Part shown: positions 53,100-61,040 of the stretch, piece by piece
How the letters are laid out: every line of letters begins with the position of its first letter
How positions within the stretch are numbered: the stretch's first letter is position 1
Origin: Pelolinea submarina
Lineage (GTDB): Bacteria; Chloroflexota; Anaerolineae; Anaerolineales; Anaerolineaceae
DNA: 64,000 nt
NCBI RefSeq assembly: GCF_003966975.1
Contig: NZ_AP018437.1
Span: forward strand, 124,001 to 188,000
Reading direction: 5' to 3'
Translations under genes and position numbers: made by a program
Notes under the pieces: model-generated
Databases searched by the model: none
The model's input: the letters and a program-made list of their open reading frames with translations, nothing else
Told to the model about the DNA's origin: nothing

Positions 53100-53496
53100 T
53101 AACCGAGATCCTTCCTCCATTGAGGATTCTTCGCGATCGGCCAACTCAAAATGACACGAGCAAGCGTAAAGTAGGTCAGACGTTCTCGCCTGACTTTCAA
53201 GGTTTATTCCTCCCCCGAGGGGATGCTACGCGATTCCCCGAGGGGATGCTACGCGATTCCCCGGGGGAATGCTACGCGATCCCCGCAGGGAGAGGGAGTG
53301 CGCTTACATAATTCAATTACTTACGGGATTTTCAACCGAGATCCTTCACCCCTACGGGGTTCAGGATGACAATAAAAAGTATAGGCTATGTCTCCCGGTC
53401 AATACGAGGCAAGGGAGTCCGAAACTATCATGTCGAGTTTACCCAATACCGCTGGGTACAAGTAGAAACCCGACCTTCAGAAGCTCCTTGGGGTAG
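53100..53496. repeat. Intergenic block of dispersed short repeats
   Basis: The region carries two GAGATCCTTC-type elements (53107 and 53337; the second continues to TTCAGGATGACAATAAAAAG, compare 10020 and 63360), GTAGGTCAGACGTTCTCGCC (53171; compare 25769), the 23-bp tandem repeat (53213-53290), and GGCTATGTCTCCCGG (53384; compare 10050). Nothing here looks coding. Confidence 0.7.
53213..53290. repeat. 23-bp tandem repeat, about 3.4 copies
   Basis: Units begin at 53213, 53236 and 53259: CCCCGAGGGGATGCTACGCG plus ATT, with copy 3 showing three substitutions, then a partial fourth copy CCCGCAGGG. Each unit contains the palindrome CCCC(G/A)GGGG. A single diverged unit occurs at about 25851-25873. 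Confidence 0.85.
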
Positions 53497-53526
53497 AAAA
53501 AACTCCTTCTTGAAGAAGGAGTTTTT
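53497..53526. terminator. Bidirectional terminator after surE
   Basis: AAAAACTCCTTC-TTGA-GAAGGAGTTTTT lies just after the surE stop on the minus strand. Confidence 0.9.
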
Positions 53527-53529
53527 AAT

Positions 53530-54336
53530 TTATTTGCGCAGCATCTTTTCGAGCGAGTCGGGGGCTACCCGTGAGGTGAGGTCCAGACTGAGCGGAACGA
53601 CCGCCACCATTCTCTCAACCCGCACGGTGTACATATCGCTATCGGGAGGAATCTCGTCCAATTCCAGCGCATGCGAATGGATCTTGGCTTCCTCATCCAG
53701 CTTACCTTCGCGTATTACGTAGGGTTTGTAATAGCGTTTGCGGGCCAGTTTGGTCACCTTCCAGGGCGTGTCTTTCGTTGCGCCTTCCGGCACGACCACA
53801 TTGAGCACATCGACATCTTCGGGCAAGCTGTTTTTCAGCAATATCTCAGCGAAGAATTTTGTGAAATACGCCGATATGGAAAAATCGACATTGTCCGGAA
53901 ATCCGTCCCATTCTTCACTGGTCAAGCGCTGCGATACAGCCAGGGCGGGAATGCCCATGGCAGCCGCTTCCAAAGCCGCACCGACCGTGCCAGAGTACGT
54001 TACATCGGTGCCGAAGTTTTCACCGTAATTGATGCCGGTCACAACCAGATCAGGTTTGCGCGGCGCCAATTCCATCACACCATGAGTTACGGATTGAGAA
54101 GGAGATCCGCCAACAGCATAGATATCCCAATCCTGGTCTTTGACATTCAGTTTCTTGGCGGTGATGCGCCCGTCGGAATTTTTCTGGTAACCTCGTCCGG
54201 TAGCGGACATATGGTCACGCGGGGCAGACACAGTCACATAACCTAATTCGGATAATGCCCTGGCCGCAGCCCACAATCCGGGAGAATCGACACCATCGTC
54301 ATTGGACAATAAAATTTGTTTGATTTGTGAATTCAT
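53530..54336 (-). CDS. surE: 5'-nucleotidase SurE
   Basis: SurE hydrolyses nucleoside 5'- and 3'-monophosphates and is linked to stationary-phase survival. Diagnostic motifs are present: ILLSNDDGVDSPG at the N terminus with the metal-binding Asp pair, SAPRDHMSATGRG, PDLVVTGINYGENFGTDVTYSGTV, and AAAMGIPALAVS. The 268-residue length is normal. The start is set at the third codon of the open frame (54336), which has AGGAT at proper distance. It lies downstream of tRNA-Arg on the same strand. Confidence 0.93.
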   Translation of the reverse strand: MNSQIKQILLSNDDGVDSPGLWAAARALSELGYVTVSAPRDHMSATGRGYQKNSDGRITAKKLNVKDQDWDIYAVGGSPSQSVTHGVMELAPRKPDLVVTGINYGENFGTDVTYSGTVGAALEAAAMGIPALAVSQRLTSEEWDGFPDNVDFSISAYFTKFFAEILLKNSLPEDVDVLNVVVPEGATKDTPWKVTKLARKRYYKPYVIREGKLDEEAKIHSHALELDEIPPDSDMYTVRVERMVAVVPLSLDLTSRVAPDSLEKMLRK

Positions 54337-54372
54337 GATCATCCTATCCGGTCATTCCTGATAAATAAATGA

Positions 54373-54393
54373 GGAGCGGTCAAATACCGCTCC
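54373..54393 (-). terminator. Terminator of tRNA-Arg
   Basis: Minus-strand GGAGCGGT-ATTTG-ACCGCTCC is followed by TCATTTATTTA, shortly after the tRNA 3' end. Confidence 0.75.
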
Positions 54394-54402
54394 CATGAAA
54401 AG

Positions 54403-54476
54403 TGCCCCCGGCAGAATTCGAATCTGCAGCCTTTTGCTCCGCAAGCAAACGCTCTATCCAATTGAGCTACGAGGGC
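54403..54476 (-). tRNA. tRNA-Arg (anticodon GCG)
   Basis: The 74-nt minus-strand sequence folds normally: acceptor GCCCTCG/CGGGGGC, anticodon stem TTTGC/GCAAA around loop TTGCGGA (anticodon GCG), T-arm GCAGA-TTCGAAT-TCTGC, with an A in the D-loop as expected for arginine identity. Most bacteria read CGY with an inosine-modified ACG anticodon, so GCG is unusual. CCA is not encoded. Confidence 0.85.
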
Positions 54477-54546
54477 AGGACACATTGTGTGCGGATAATA
54501 TACCGCAGCGTACCTGAACCGTCAAGGCAAGCAGTTTCAACTCGTT

Positions 54547-56109
54547 TTAAATATCCGCGTCTTTAGGCAGCGTGATATTTTGAATGGCTTTATAGAAAGG
54601 CTGCAAGCGGTCGTACATATGCAAATAGACCTCATTGTAAAGCTGGTTATATACTTGCTGGGCTTGCGGGTTGGGTATAAAAGTTTCTCCCAGGCGGGTC
54701 ATGTCTTTGATCGCGGCCGTATAATCCGAATGCAGTCCCACGCCGACAGCAGCGTTGATAGCCGCGCCTAATCCGGAAGTTTCGTACAGATGCGGGCGGG
54801 AAACCGGCAAACCGAAGATATCGGCAGTCAACTGGCAGGCCGCAGCGCTCTGGCTGCCGCCGCCGGCCACACGGATCTGCGTGATGGATACCTTCGAGCG
54901 CTTTTCGGTTCGTTCCTTGCCTTCCCGCAGGGCATAAGCCAGACCTTCCAGAATAGCCCGGTAGAAATGAGCGCGGGTATGCACGTCGCTGAAGCCGATC
55001 ACCGCGCCGCGCGCTTCCGGCCCGGGGTTGCGCAGCCCGGGAGACCAATAAGGCTGCAGCACCAGACCCTGTGAACCGGGCGGCACACTGCGCACCAGAT
55101 CGTCCAGCAGGTTTTCCGGTTCAATGCCCTGCTCGTCCGCAAACAATTCCTCTTTCAAGCCAAACTCGCTCTTGAACCAGCTCACCATCCAATAACCGCG
55201 GTAGATCTGCAATTCCATGTTGAAATAATGCGGAACAGCGGCCGGATAGGGTGGGATGAGCGGAATGATCTCGATATATTTATCGTGGGTGGTGTTGATG
55301 GTCGCCGTAGTGCCGTAACTCAGACACGCCACGTGCGGTTCCAGGCTGCCGGCTCCCAAGACCTCGGTGGCTTTATCGGCGGCTGAAGCGATCAGGGGCA
55401 GCCCGGCCGGGATGCCGGTGGCTTCGGCGGCCACAGCGGAGATTTCACCCAGGGGTTGGCCCACAGGGACCAGGTCGGGTAATTTTTCACGCTGAATAGC
55501 TAATGCTTGCCAATACCAGTGACTCTTGCTTGCCCAGGACTGTTTCTTGTAGTCAAAGGGCATATAGCCCACCTGGCTGCCAACCGAATCAATAAATTCG
55601 CCGGTTAACAAATATGTCAGATATCCGGAAAGGTAGAGAAATTTATGCGTCTTCTGCCAGATTTCAGGTTGATTTTCGACAATCCAGTTGGCTTCACATT
55701 CCCGCTGGAGATACTCGACGGTAGGTTTGGCACCGGCCAATTTAAAAGCCGCTCCCCACAAGCCCGTTACAGGCGGGATCTGATTGGCCCGGCGCTGATC
55801 CAGCCAAACAATGGCAGGGCGTAAAGGCTGGCCGTCCTTATCGACATTGACCACGGTCGAACGCTGGGTGGTGAGGGCTACCGCCGCGATGCTGTCCTTG
55901 GCAATACTGCCTGATTCCCACACACCCTGACAGGCTTGACACAATGCGTTCCAAAATACCGCGGGGTCTTGTTCAGCCAGGCCGGGACCGGTGGAATAGT
56001 ATGCCTCAATCAGTACCCGGCTCTTATAGAGCAGATTTCCCTGCGGATCAAACACCAAAGCACGAATGGATTGGGTGCCGCAATCAATTGCCAGTAAATT
56101 CTCCGCCAT
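54547..56109 (-). CDS. FGGY-family carbohydrate kinase
   Basis: The 520-residue protein has the FGGY fold: the N-terminal phosphate-1 motif LLAIDCGTQSIRALVFD, an AVALTTQRST segment, RPAIVWLDQRRA, and a C-terminal IRVAGGGSQSAAACQLTADIFG with the adenosine-binding loop. The substrate could be a pentulose, glycerol or another polyol; the sequence does not decide. A glycerol-3-phosphate-dehydrogenase-like operon at 32026 makes glycerol one option, but the two loci are 21 kb apart. AAGGAT lies before the ATG. Confidence 0.8.
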   Translation of the reverse strand: MAENLLAIDCGTQSIRALVFDPQGNLLYKSRVLIEAYYSTGPGLAEQDPAVFWNALCQACQGVWESGSIAKDSIAAVALTTQRSTVVNVDKDGQPLRPAIVWLDQRRANQIPPVTGLWGAAFKLAGAKPTVEYLQRECEANWIVENQPEIWQKTHKFLYLSGYLTYLLTGEFIDSVGSQVGYMPFDYKKQSWASKSHWYWQALAIQREKLPDLVPVGQPLGEISAVAAEATGIPAGLPLIASAADKATEVLGAGSLEPHVACLSYGTTATINTTHDKYIEIIPLIPPYPAAVPHYFNMELQIYRGYWMVSWFKSEFGLKEELFADEQGIEPENLLDDLVRSVPPGSQGLVLQPYWSPGLRNPGPEARGAVIGFSDVHTRAHFYRAILEGLAYALREGKERTEKRSKVSITQIRVAGGGSQSAAACQLTADIFGLPVSRPHLYETSGLGAAINAAVGVGLHSDYTAAIKDMTRLGETFIPNPQAQQVYNQLYNEVYLHMYDRLQPFYKAIQNITLPKDADI

Positions 56110-56436
56110 TTATATCCTTGTCTCGCTTGTTTTATTCATTCCCTAAAAAACAACGTTGCCGTCTCATTCAATCTTCATTTCCGGGCCCAGTGTTTCTTCG
56201 GGATTCATAACAATATGGGAATCGAAATGTATTTTCAACATCCTGATTATATCTTTACAGACACAGACGAACATCAGTGCTTTAAAACTTTATCATGAAT
56301 GCAATTTAAAGGTTAGTCCCTTACAAGCCGGCATGGGAAATATGAATCATTGGGTGGCATCCGGGTGTACTCCGGCAAACCACAGAATTTTTTATCTTTA
56401 TCCCCCGGCCCTTCAAGCACTATGTGCATAATTCAT
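56110..56436. other. Intergenic gap with no recognised element
   Basis: The 327 bp between the FGGY gene's start and the terminator at 56437 contain the FGGY gene's upstream region but no recognisable promoter pair, riboswitch or small gene. A GGGTGGCATCCGGGTGTACTC stretch near 56352 was checked and matches no known aptamer core. Confidence 0.4.
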
Positions 56437-56467
56437 AATACGCGCCAATATGATATTGGCGCGTATT
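56437..56467. terminator. Long palindromic hairpin, probable terminator
   Basis: AATACGCGCCAATA and TATTGGCGCGTATT form a 14-bp perfect stem 26 bp after the small membrane protein gene. The T-tract is short. Confidence 0.65.
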
Positions 56468-56492
56468 CATTGTTCGGATTGTATGGGAATAA

Positions 56493-56816
56493 TTACTCTT
56501 CCTCGGTCACATTCGCCAGTAAAGCGGCGGTGCGCTGAGTGTTATCCTCAATCGCGATTAGCAGGATTAGCAATTCACCAAAGCCATACATCATCAGGGC
56601 TGAGAGCAGCCCACCAACCAGGCCAAAGAGGGAAAAGATAAAACCGACAAAAGGTGCTGTTCCTTTATCAAAGCCCATGGAAACAAACACATCCGCATTG
56701 CTAAAGGACATGACCAGGATGATCAGGCCGCCGAGCAATGCCACTACGCCCATGATGATTCCAACTACTTTGAAAACAGCCGCTAAAACCCGTAATACCC
56801 CGAAGCTCTTCTTCAT
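56493..56816 (-). CDS. Small two-helix membrane protein of unknown function
   Basis: The 107-residue protein has two hydrophobic segments (about residues 11-37 and 54-88), with a short polar loop between, and an acidic C-terminal tail. It starts with a basic MKKSFGVLR. The ATG at 56816 is chosen because GGAGG is placed five bases upstream; an upstream in-frame ATG would put that site inside the gene. No family is recognised. It lies downstream of recN but beyond that gene's hairpin. Confidence 0.6.
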   Translation of the reverse strand: MKKSFGVLRVLAAVFKVVGIIMGVVALLGGLIILVMSFSNADVFVSMGFDKGTAPFVGFIFSLFGLVGGLLSALMMYGFGELLILLIAIEDNTQRTAALLANVTEEE

Positions 56817-56908
56817 AATTACCTCCGACATTTCCTTTTTGCCCAATATGTTGCAAGAAGTGTACTAAAACTATAAAGCAAGTCGGGGGAGAAATCAAGC
56901 ACTTAAAG

Positions 56909-56945
56909 CCAAACGCCTGGGTGAGGGGGGCACCCAAGCGTTTGG
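56909..56945 (-). terminator. Probable terminator of the ssb-to-recN operon
   Basis: Minus-strand CCAAACGC-T-TGGGTG and CACCCA-G-GCGTTTGG form a long stem with one mismatch, followed by CTTTAAG. It lies 64 bp after the recN stop. Confidence 0.65.
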
Positions 56946-57008
56946 TATTTATTTTATATCACAAGAAAAAGATTCATGCAAGCAAGAATTTAAATATTTA
57001 CAAATTTC

Positions 57009-58757
57009 TTACAAATGTGAGGAATGCAAACGCTTGCGTTCCTCTGCGCTCTGCAAAGCTTCCCTGGCAGCTAGCCGGTTAGCCTCGTTATCTCCACCTA
57101 ACATGGCAGCCAATTCACCCATACGCCGTTCATCCCTGAGTTCCTCTACTTGCGTAGTTGTGCGGCCATCCGCCACCTGCTTATAGACATGAAAATGCTG
57201 ATTGCCGTAAGCTGCCAGCTGCGGCAAGTGCGTAACGCACAATACCTGGTGGCTGCCGCCCAATTGCCAGAGCTTTTCGCCCACCATGGCGCCAATGCGT
57301 CCGCCGATGCCCTGGTCGATCTCGTCGAAGATCAGGGTGGGAATGGTATCAGCTTTGGCCAATACGTTTTTCAATGCCAGCATAAGGCGCGAGGTTTCAC
57401 CGCCGGAGGCAATCTTGACCAACGGCTTTAGGCCTTCGCCAGGGTTGGGAGCGATCAGGAACTCGACCTGGTCGATGCCGCGCTCGTCGAACTTGACCAC
57501 CTGCCCATCTTCCAGCGGCAAGCCCGGATCGGCCGGTTTGGTGCGAATATCAGCGGCGAAACGCGCGCCGGCCATTTGCAGATCGGCCAGCTCCCGTTCC
57601 ACCAACTCGCCCAGGGTCAGCGCGGCAGTTTGGCGCGCGGCCGAAAGCGCCCCGGCTTTTTGAGCCAGCTCCGCTAATTGTCCGCTTTCCAATCCTTCCA
57701 ATTCGGCAATACGTTCCTCCGCATTGGTGATCTTGTCCAACTGCCCCCTGGCTTTTTCTGCAAAAGCCAGAATTGCTTCTTCATCCTGGCCATATTTCTT
57801 TTTCAGTGTGTTGATCAGCGCCAGCCGGTTTTCTGTTTGTTCCAGCCGCTTGGGATTGTATTCAATGCCTTCAATGTAGCTCTGCAATTCACGGCTGACA
57901 TCCGCGCTCAGACTGGTAATACTCTCGCATTGGTCGGCCAGATCGGCCAGGCTTTTATCAATATTAGCCAGCCCGCGCACAGCACCGACTACCTCGCCCA
58001 ACATAGCCGTGATAGAAGGCGCGTCCGGGTTGTCTTCTTCCAGCAGGTTATATGCCTGCTGTGCTAAAGTGGATAACTTCTCCGCGTTAGCCAGGCGGCT
58101 CAGTTCATCCCGCAGCTCAGCTTCTTCGCCCTCTTTTAATTTGGCAGCTTCGATTTCCTGGATTTGATAATTCAGCAAATCGCTTATGCGCGCGGCGTCC
58201 TGTTCAGCTTTGCGCAAGTCAGCCAGCTCCTGCTGCGTTGCCTTCAATAGTGCATAGGAATGGTGATAATCGTCCAACAGCTCGCGGTCATCCGCATAGC
58301 GGTCCAGCAGTTGTAAATGGTGGCGGACTGACAACAATGAGAGATGCTCGGATTGGCCGTGAATGTCCACCAGGAATGATCCCAGGTCTTTCATCAGAGA
58401 AACATTCACCACTCGGCCGTTGATGCGCGCGATGTTTCGCCCTTCGCGACGGATCTCACGGTTGAAGAGAATGTCCGTTTCGTTGGGGTCATCCAACAAC
58501 CCTTCCGCCTCCAATAACGCTGCGGCATCTTTCTGATGTTCAGGCGGAATAGCAAACAGCGCCTCCAAATTTGCGCGATCCACATTCGCGCGGATCATGC
58601 TGGTTTCCACGCGCCCGCCCATCAACGCATCGATGGCGTCCAGTAGAATGGATTTGCCTGCGCCGGTCTCACCCGTGAAGGTCGTCAAACCAGGCTCGAA
58701 CTTTAATTCAAGCTGGTCGATGATGGCGAAGTTTTCAATGCGCAGTTCTTTTAGCAT
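57009..58757 (-). CDS. recN: DNA repair protein RecN
   Basis: RecN is an SMC-like ATPase that holds DNA ends in double-strand-break repair. The N-terminal ATP site reads LRIENFAIIDQLEL and FTGETGAGKSILLDAIDALMGGR; the long middle is coiled coil; the C-terminal half has the signature KIASGGETSRLMLALK and Walker B TLIFDEIDQGIGGR, then VLCVTHLPQLA. At 582 residues it is normal in length. It is the last gene of the operon that includes ssb, translin and the split Cas4-like nuclease, which supports a DNA-repair theme for the cluster. Confidence 0.94.
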   Translation of the reverse strand: MLKELRIENFAIIDQLELKFEPGLTTFTGETGAGKSILLDAIDALMGGRVETSMIRANVDRANLEALFAIPPEHQKDAAALLEAEGLLDDPNETDILFNREIRREGRNIARINGRVVNVSLMKDLGSFLVDIHGQSEHLSLLSVRHHLQLLDRYADDRELLDDYHHSYALLKATQQELADLRKAEQDAARISDLLNYQIQEIEAAKLKEGEEAELRDELSRLANAEKLSTLAQQAYNLLEEDNPDAPSITAMLGEVVGAVRGLANIDKSLADLADQCESITSLSADVSRELQSYIEGIEYNPKRLEQTENRLALINTLKKKYGQDEEAILAFAEKARGQLDKITNAEERIAELEGLESGQLAELAQKAGALSAARQTAALTLGELVERELADLQMAGARFAADIRTKPADPGLPLEDGQVVKFDERGIDQVEFLIAPNPGEGLKPLVKIASGGETSRLMLALKNVLAKADTIPTLIFDEIDQGIGGRIGAMVGEKLWQLGGSHQVLCVTHLPQLAAYGNQHFHVYKQVADGRTTTQVEELRDERRMGELAAMLGGDNEANRLAAREALQSAEERKRLHSSHL

Positions 58758-58760
58758 AGA

Positions 58761-59294
58761 TCACCCAAGTTTGATTCCGGTCAGGCGGTAATAAACCGAA
58801 CCGACAATCAGGATGGTATAAGCTGCCTGCCAAATCAACGGCAGCAGTCCGTACAGGTTAAATCCGCCGGCCCGCAATCCGAACCAAAGCGACAAGAGCC
58901 GCACGATCAAAACCGGCAGGCTGCCAAGCGCAGCGGCCGCGGTAGTTGTGATAAACAAGGTACGGGATCGTCGGTTGCCGGTCAGTTTCTTGACGGCTTC
59001 CATAATCAACATGCCAATAAAAGGCGCGGCAAAAAGAGTGAGAAATCCGATGAAAGAAGGCACATAGCTGCCTAAAAAGGCTAAGCTGGCCGCCGCGATG
59101 ACTGCAATGACATAGTCAAGCGTGCGGGCATTATTGAATACTTTTTGCTGGCCGCGCACACATTCCTTGCAGCGGTAACCGGTAGGAGTCAACACGGCAC
59201 ATTGAGAACAGATAGGGCGTTCGCATTTGTTGCAGCGCAGCATGGTTTCCCGGTTGGGATGTTTATAGCAGGTTAACGTTTCTGAGTCTGACAT
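58761..59294 (-). CDS. B-box zinc-finger membrane protein
   Basis: The N-terminal 50 residues hold a B-box-like zinc-binding set: TCYKHPNRE, RCNKCERPICSQC and GYRCKEC. Four membrane helices follow (about residues 60-80, 82-102, 110-130 and 145-170). Such fusions of a B-box zinc finger to membrane helices are common in Chloroflexota and some rhomboid-type proteins, but no protease motif is seen here. Function unknown. It lies between nadK and recN, three bases before recN. Confidence 0.72.
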   Translation of the reverse strand: MSDSETLTCYKHPNRETMLRCNKCERPICSQCAVLTPTGYRCKECVRGQQKVFNNARTLDYVIAVIAAASLAFLGSYVPSFIGFLTLFAAPFIGMLIMEAVKKLTGNRRSRTLFITTTAAAALGSLPVLIVRLLSLWFGLRAGGFNLYGLLPLIWQAAYTILIVGSVYYRLTGIKLG

Positions 59295-59349
59295 ATCTAT
59301 TTCACGATTCTTTCGGCAATTATAATGCGGCGCAATTTTGCGAAAATTT

Positions 59350-60219
59350 CTATTGGCGCGGCTGGCTTAATGATGGATTTTGCTCCATGAAACGGTTCAG
59401 TGTACGGTAAAAATAACCCGGATCATGAAAACGGATGTAGCGCGAATTCAATTCGCTGGAGGTGATACGCACAAAATCTTTATCCTCCATAATGACCGGG
59501 ATATGGCCATCCACGCTGAAGACTGCCTGGTGGGATGTGCTGACAATGATGGTCACCTCGGCACCCTCGTTGAGGATGATCGATTGATTTGGGGAAAGGT
59601 GCGGGGCAACCGGCACGACGATAATGTTGCGCAGGTCCGGCGGCAGGATAGCGCCGCCCGCAGCTAACGCGTAAGCGGTTGAGCCGGTGGGCGTGGCGGC
59701 AATCAAGCCATCGGCCACATAGCTGGCCATGTGGTAGCCGTCCACTTCCGCATCCAGCCGGATGGGGCGTACATGTTGCCCACGGCAGACCACCACATCG
59801 TTGACCACCAGCCAGCTTCCCCGGCTGGTATTTCGGCGGAAATGTTCGGCCTGCAATAGCATACGTTCTTCAATGCGATATTCGCCGGTCATCAGCTTTT
59901 TCAAATATGGTTCCCACTCATTGCGCTGCAGCTCCATGAGAAAACCAAAGGAACCCAGGTTAATACCCAACAACGGCAAACGCGCCGAAGCGCATAAGTG
60001 GCTGGCGCGCAGCATGGTGCCATCGCCCCCCAAGACAATCAGGGCTTCAAATTCTTTTTTCTTGATGCGCTGCCGCAGGGCTTTATCCTGGATAGTGCTT
60101 ACTTCCTCAATGGATCCACCCGCAGCTTTCATGAAGGCGCCGATTTTGACGGAAAGCGGTTCGGCCTCCGGTATTTGCTGATTGAAGGCAATAGCGAAAT
60201 GATTTAGTGGTTGGCTCAT
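59350..60219 (-). CDS. nadK: NAD kinase
   Basis: The enzyme phosphorylates NAD to NADP. Diagnostic motifs are ALIVLGGDGTMLRA, GINLGSFGFLMEL, WLVVNDVVV (the N-E/D motif with Asp here) and ATPTGSTAYALAAGG. The 289-residue length is normal. The ATG at 60219 is preferred over one two codons upstream because GGA is placed better. It lies between the Cas4-like half-genes and the B-box gene. Confidence 0.92.
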   Translation of the reverse strand: MSQPLNHFAIAFNQQIPEAEPLSVKIGAFMKAAGGSIEEVSTIQDKALRQRIKKKEFEALIVLGGDGTMLRASHLCASARLPLLGINLGSFGFLMELQRNEWEPYLKKLMTGEYRIEERMLLQAEHFRRNTSRGSWLVVNDVVVCRGQHVRPIRLDAEVDGYHMASYVADGLIAATPTGSTAYALAAGGAILPPDLRNIIVVPVAPHLSPNQSIILNEGAEVTIIVSTSHQAVFSVDGHIPVIMEDKDFVRITSSELNSRYIRFHDPGYFYRTLNRFMEQNPSLSQPRQ

Positions 60220-60255
60220 AGGCATTCCATTAAATTATAGCGGTTATTCGGAAAT

Positions 60256-60783
60256 TTATAGACGCTGGTCGCACACGTAGCGATACCCGCAGCGCGCGCA
60301 GCGGTTCTTCTGCCGGTGGGAGCGGCAAGCCTCATCCTGTTCTTTCACCTCGCGGATCTCATCCAACACATCCAATAATTGGTACTCCAATTCCTCAGTG
60401 AAATTGACGCGGAAGGTGCGGTTGCGATAGCGCAGCAGCCCGTAGGGCGGGCGCTTTCCGTAGTAGCTCTCCACCAGCAGGCAGTAAGCCACCAATTGCA
60501 ATTTATGGCTTTCGTAAGGTACGGTAGGCGCCCAGGTGCTCTTCACTTCAACAGGGATAATGGTCTTGCGCTTGCGGATCAGATAATCCGGCTTTCCGGT
60601 CAGTCCCAGGGCAGCATCGTAGAGCGGCTTGACCGGTTTGCCCCATTGGCCGCTGTCGGCGTAGATGATGCGGCCTTCCGGCATACCGGTGTTGCGTTTC
60701 AGCCGGGCGGATATCCAGAAGAACAACAGCGCTAGGGCAATTAACAGGAACGGCAACAGTGTAAAGAACCAGTTGGGAAACAT
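60256..60783 (-). CDS. Cas4/RecB-like PD-(D/E)XK nuclease, C-terminal half, membrane-anchored
   Basis: The 175-residue protein starts with a membrane helix (WFFTLLPFLLIALALLFFW) and then has the C-terminal part of a Cas4/Dna2-type nuclease: Asp in GKPDYLI, the E-x-K pair in IPVEVKS, the Q-x-x-x-Y motif in KLQLVAYCLLVE, and three clustered Cys in ACRSHRQKNRCARCGYRYVC, four counting the first. A [4Fe-4S] Cas4 site needs one more N-terminal Cys, which is found in the preceding gene's product. Start set at the ATG at 60783, just before the first helix; the longer upstream frame lies inside the preceding gene and has no family similarity. Confidence 0.72.
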   Translation of the reverse strand: MFPNWFFTLLPFLLIALALLFFWISARLKRNTGMPEGRIIYADSGQWGKPVKPLYDAALGLTGKPDYLIRKRKTIIPVEVKSTWAPTVPYESHKLQLVAYCLLVESYYGKRPPYGLLRYRNRTFRVNFTEELEYQLLDVLDEIREVKEQDEACRSHRQKNRCARCGYRYVCDQRL

Positions 60784-60788
60784 GGCGA

Positions 60789-61040
60789 TTAACCGGCCGC
60801 TTTCAGGCCAAAATGAATGCCCAGGATGACCAGCGCAATGAGCAGCAGAATCCAGGCAGCCGTACTCAAGCCGCCGGCCGAGCTGGCCCGCAGCCAATGC
60901 TCGCCGTGAAATTCACTGCCATCCTCCAGTTCATCCTGGTTCATGGGTTTAACTTTTTGACGCTGATACCACCAGGCTCGCTGGCAATACAGAAATGTCC
61001 CGATTTCCGAAGCTCGAATGGTGCGCTTACCCCTGCCCAT
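60789..61040 (-). CDS. Cas4-like nuclease, N-terminal half, membrane-anchored
   Basis: The 83-residue protein begins with the typical N-terminal segment of Cas4/Dna2/AddB nucleases: IRASEIGTFLYCQRAWWY, containing the first iron-sulfur Cys, then EDGSEFHGEHW with the metal-binding His. It ends in one membrane helix (AAWILLLIALVILGIHFGL). The remaining nuclease motifs are in the next gene, five bases downstream and in another frame, which itself starts with a membrane helix. The start ATG overlaps the translin gene by 14 bp. The pair would together complete one nuclease domain around a membrane hairpin. Confidence 0.7.
   Translation of the reverse strand: MGRGKRTIRASEIGTFLYCQRAWWYQRQKVKPMNQDELEDGSEFHGEHWLRASSAGGLSTAAWILLLIALVILGIHFGLKAAG

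Noticed and set aside
53213..53290. Tandem repeats that could suggest a CRISPR array
   Set aside because: The units follow each other directly with no spacers, and no cas genes are nearby; the Cas4-like protein at 60256-61040 is not near cas1/cas2.
56330..56400. Riboswitch-like GGCAAACC near a structured stretch
   Set aside because: Only one short block matches; the rest of the aptamer is missing and there is no suitably placed gene.
60783..60791. Sequencing frameshift as the sole cause of the split Cas4-like gene
   Set aside because: Not fully excluded, but each half has its own membrane helix at the break and its own start or stop, which favours a real two-gene arrangement over a simple base error.
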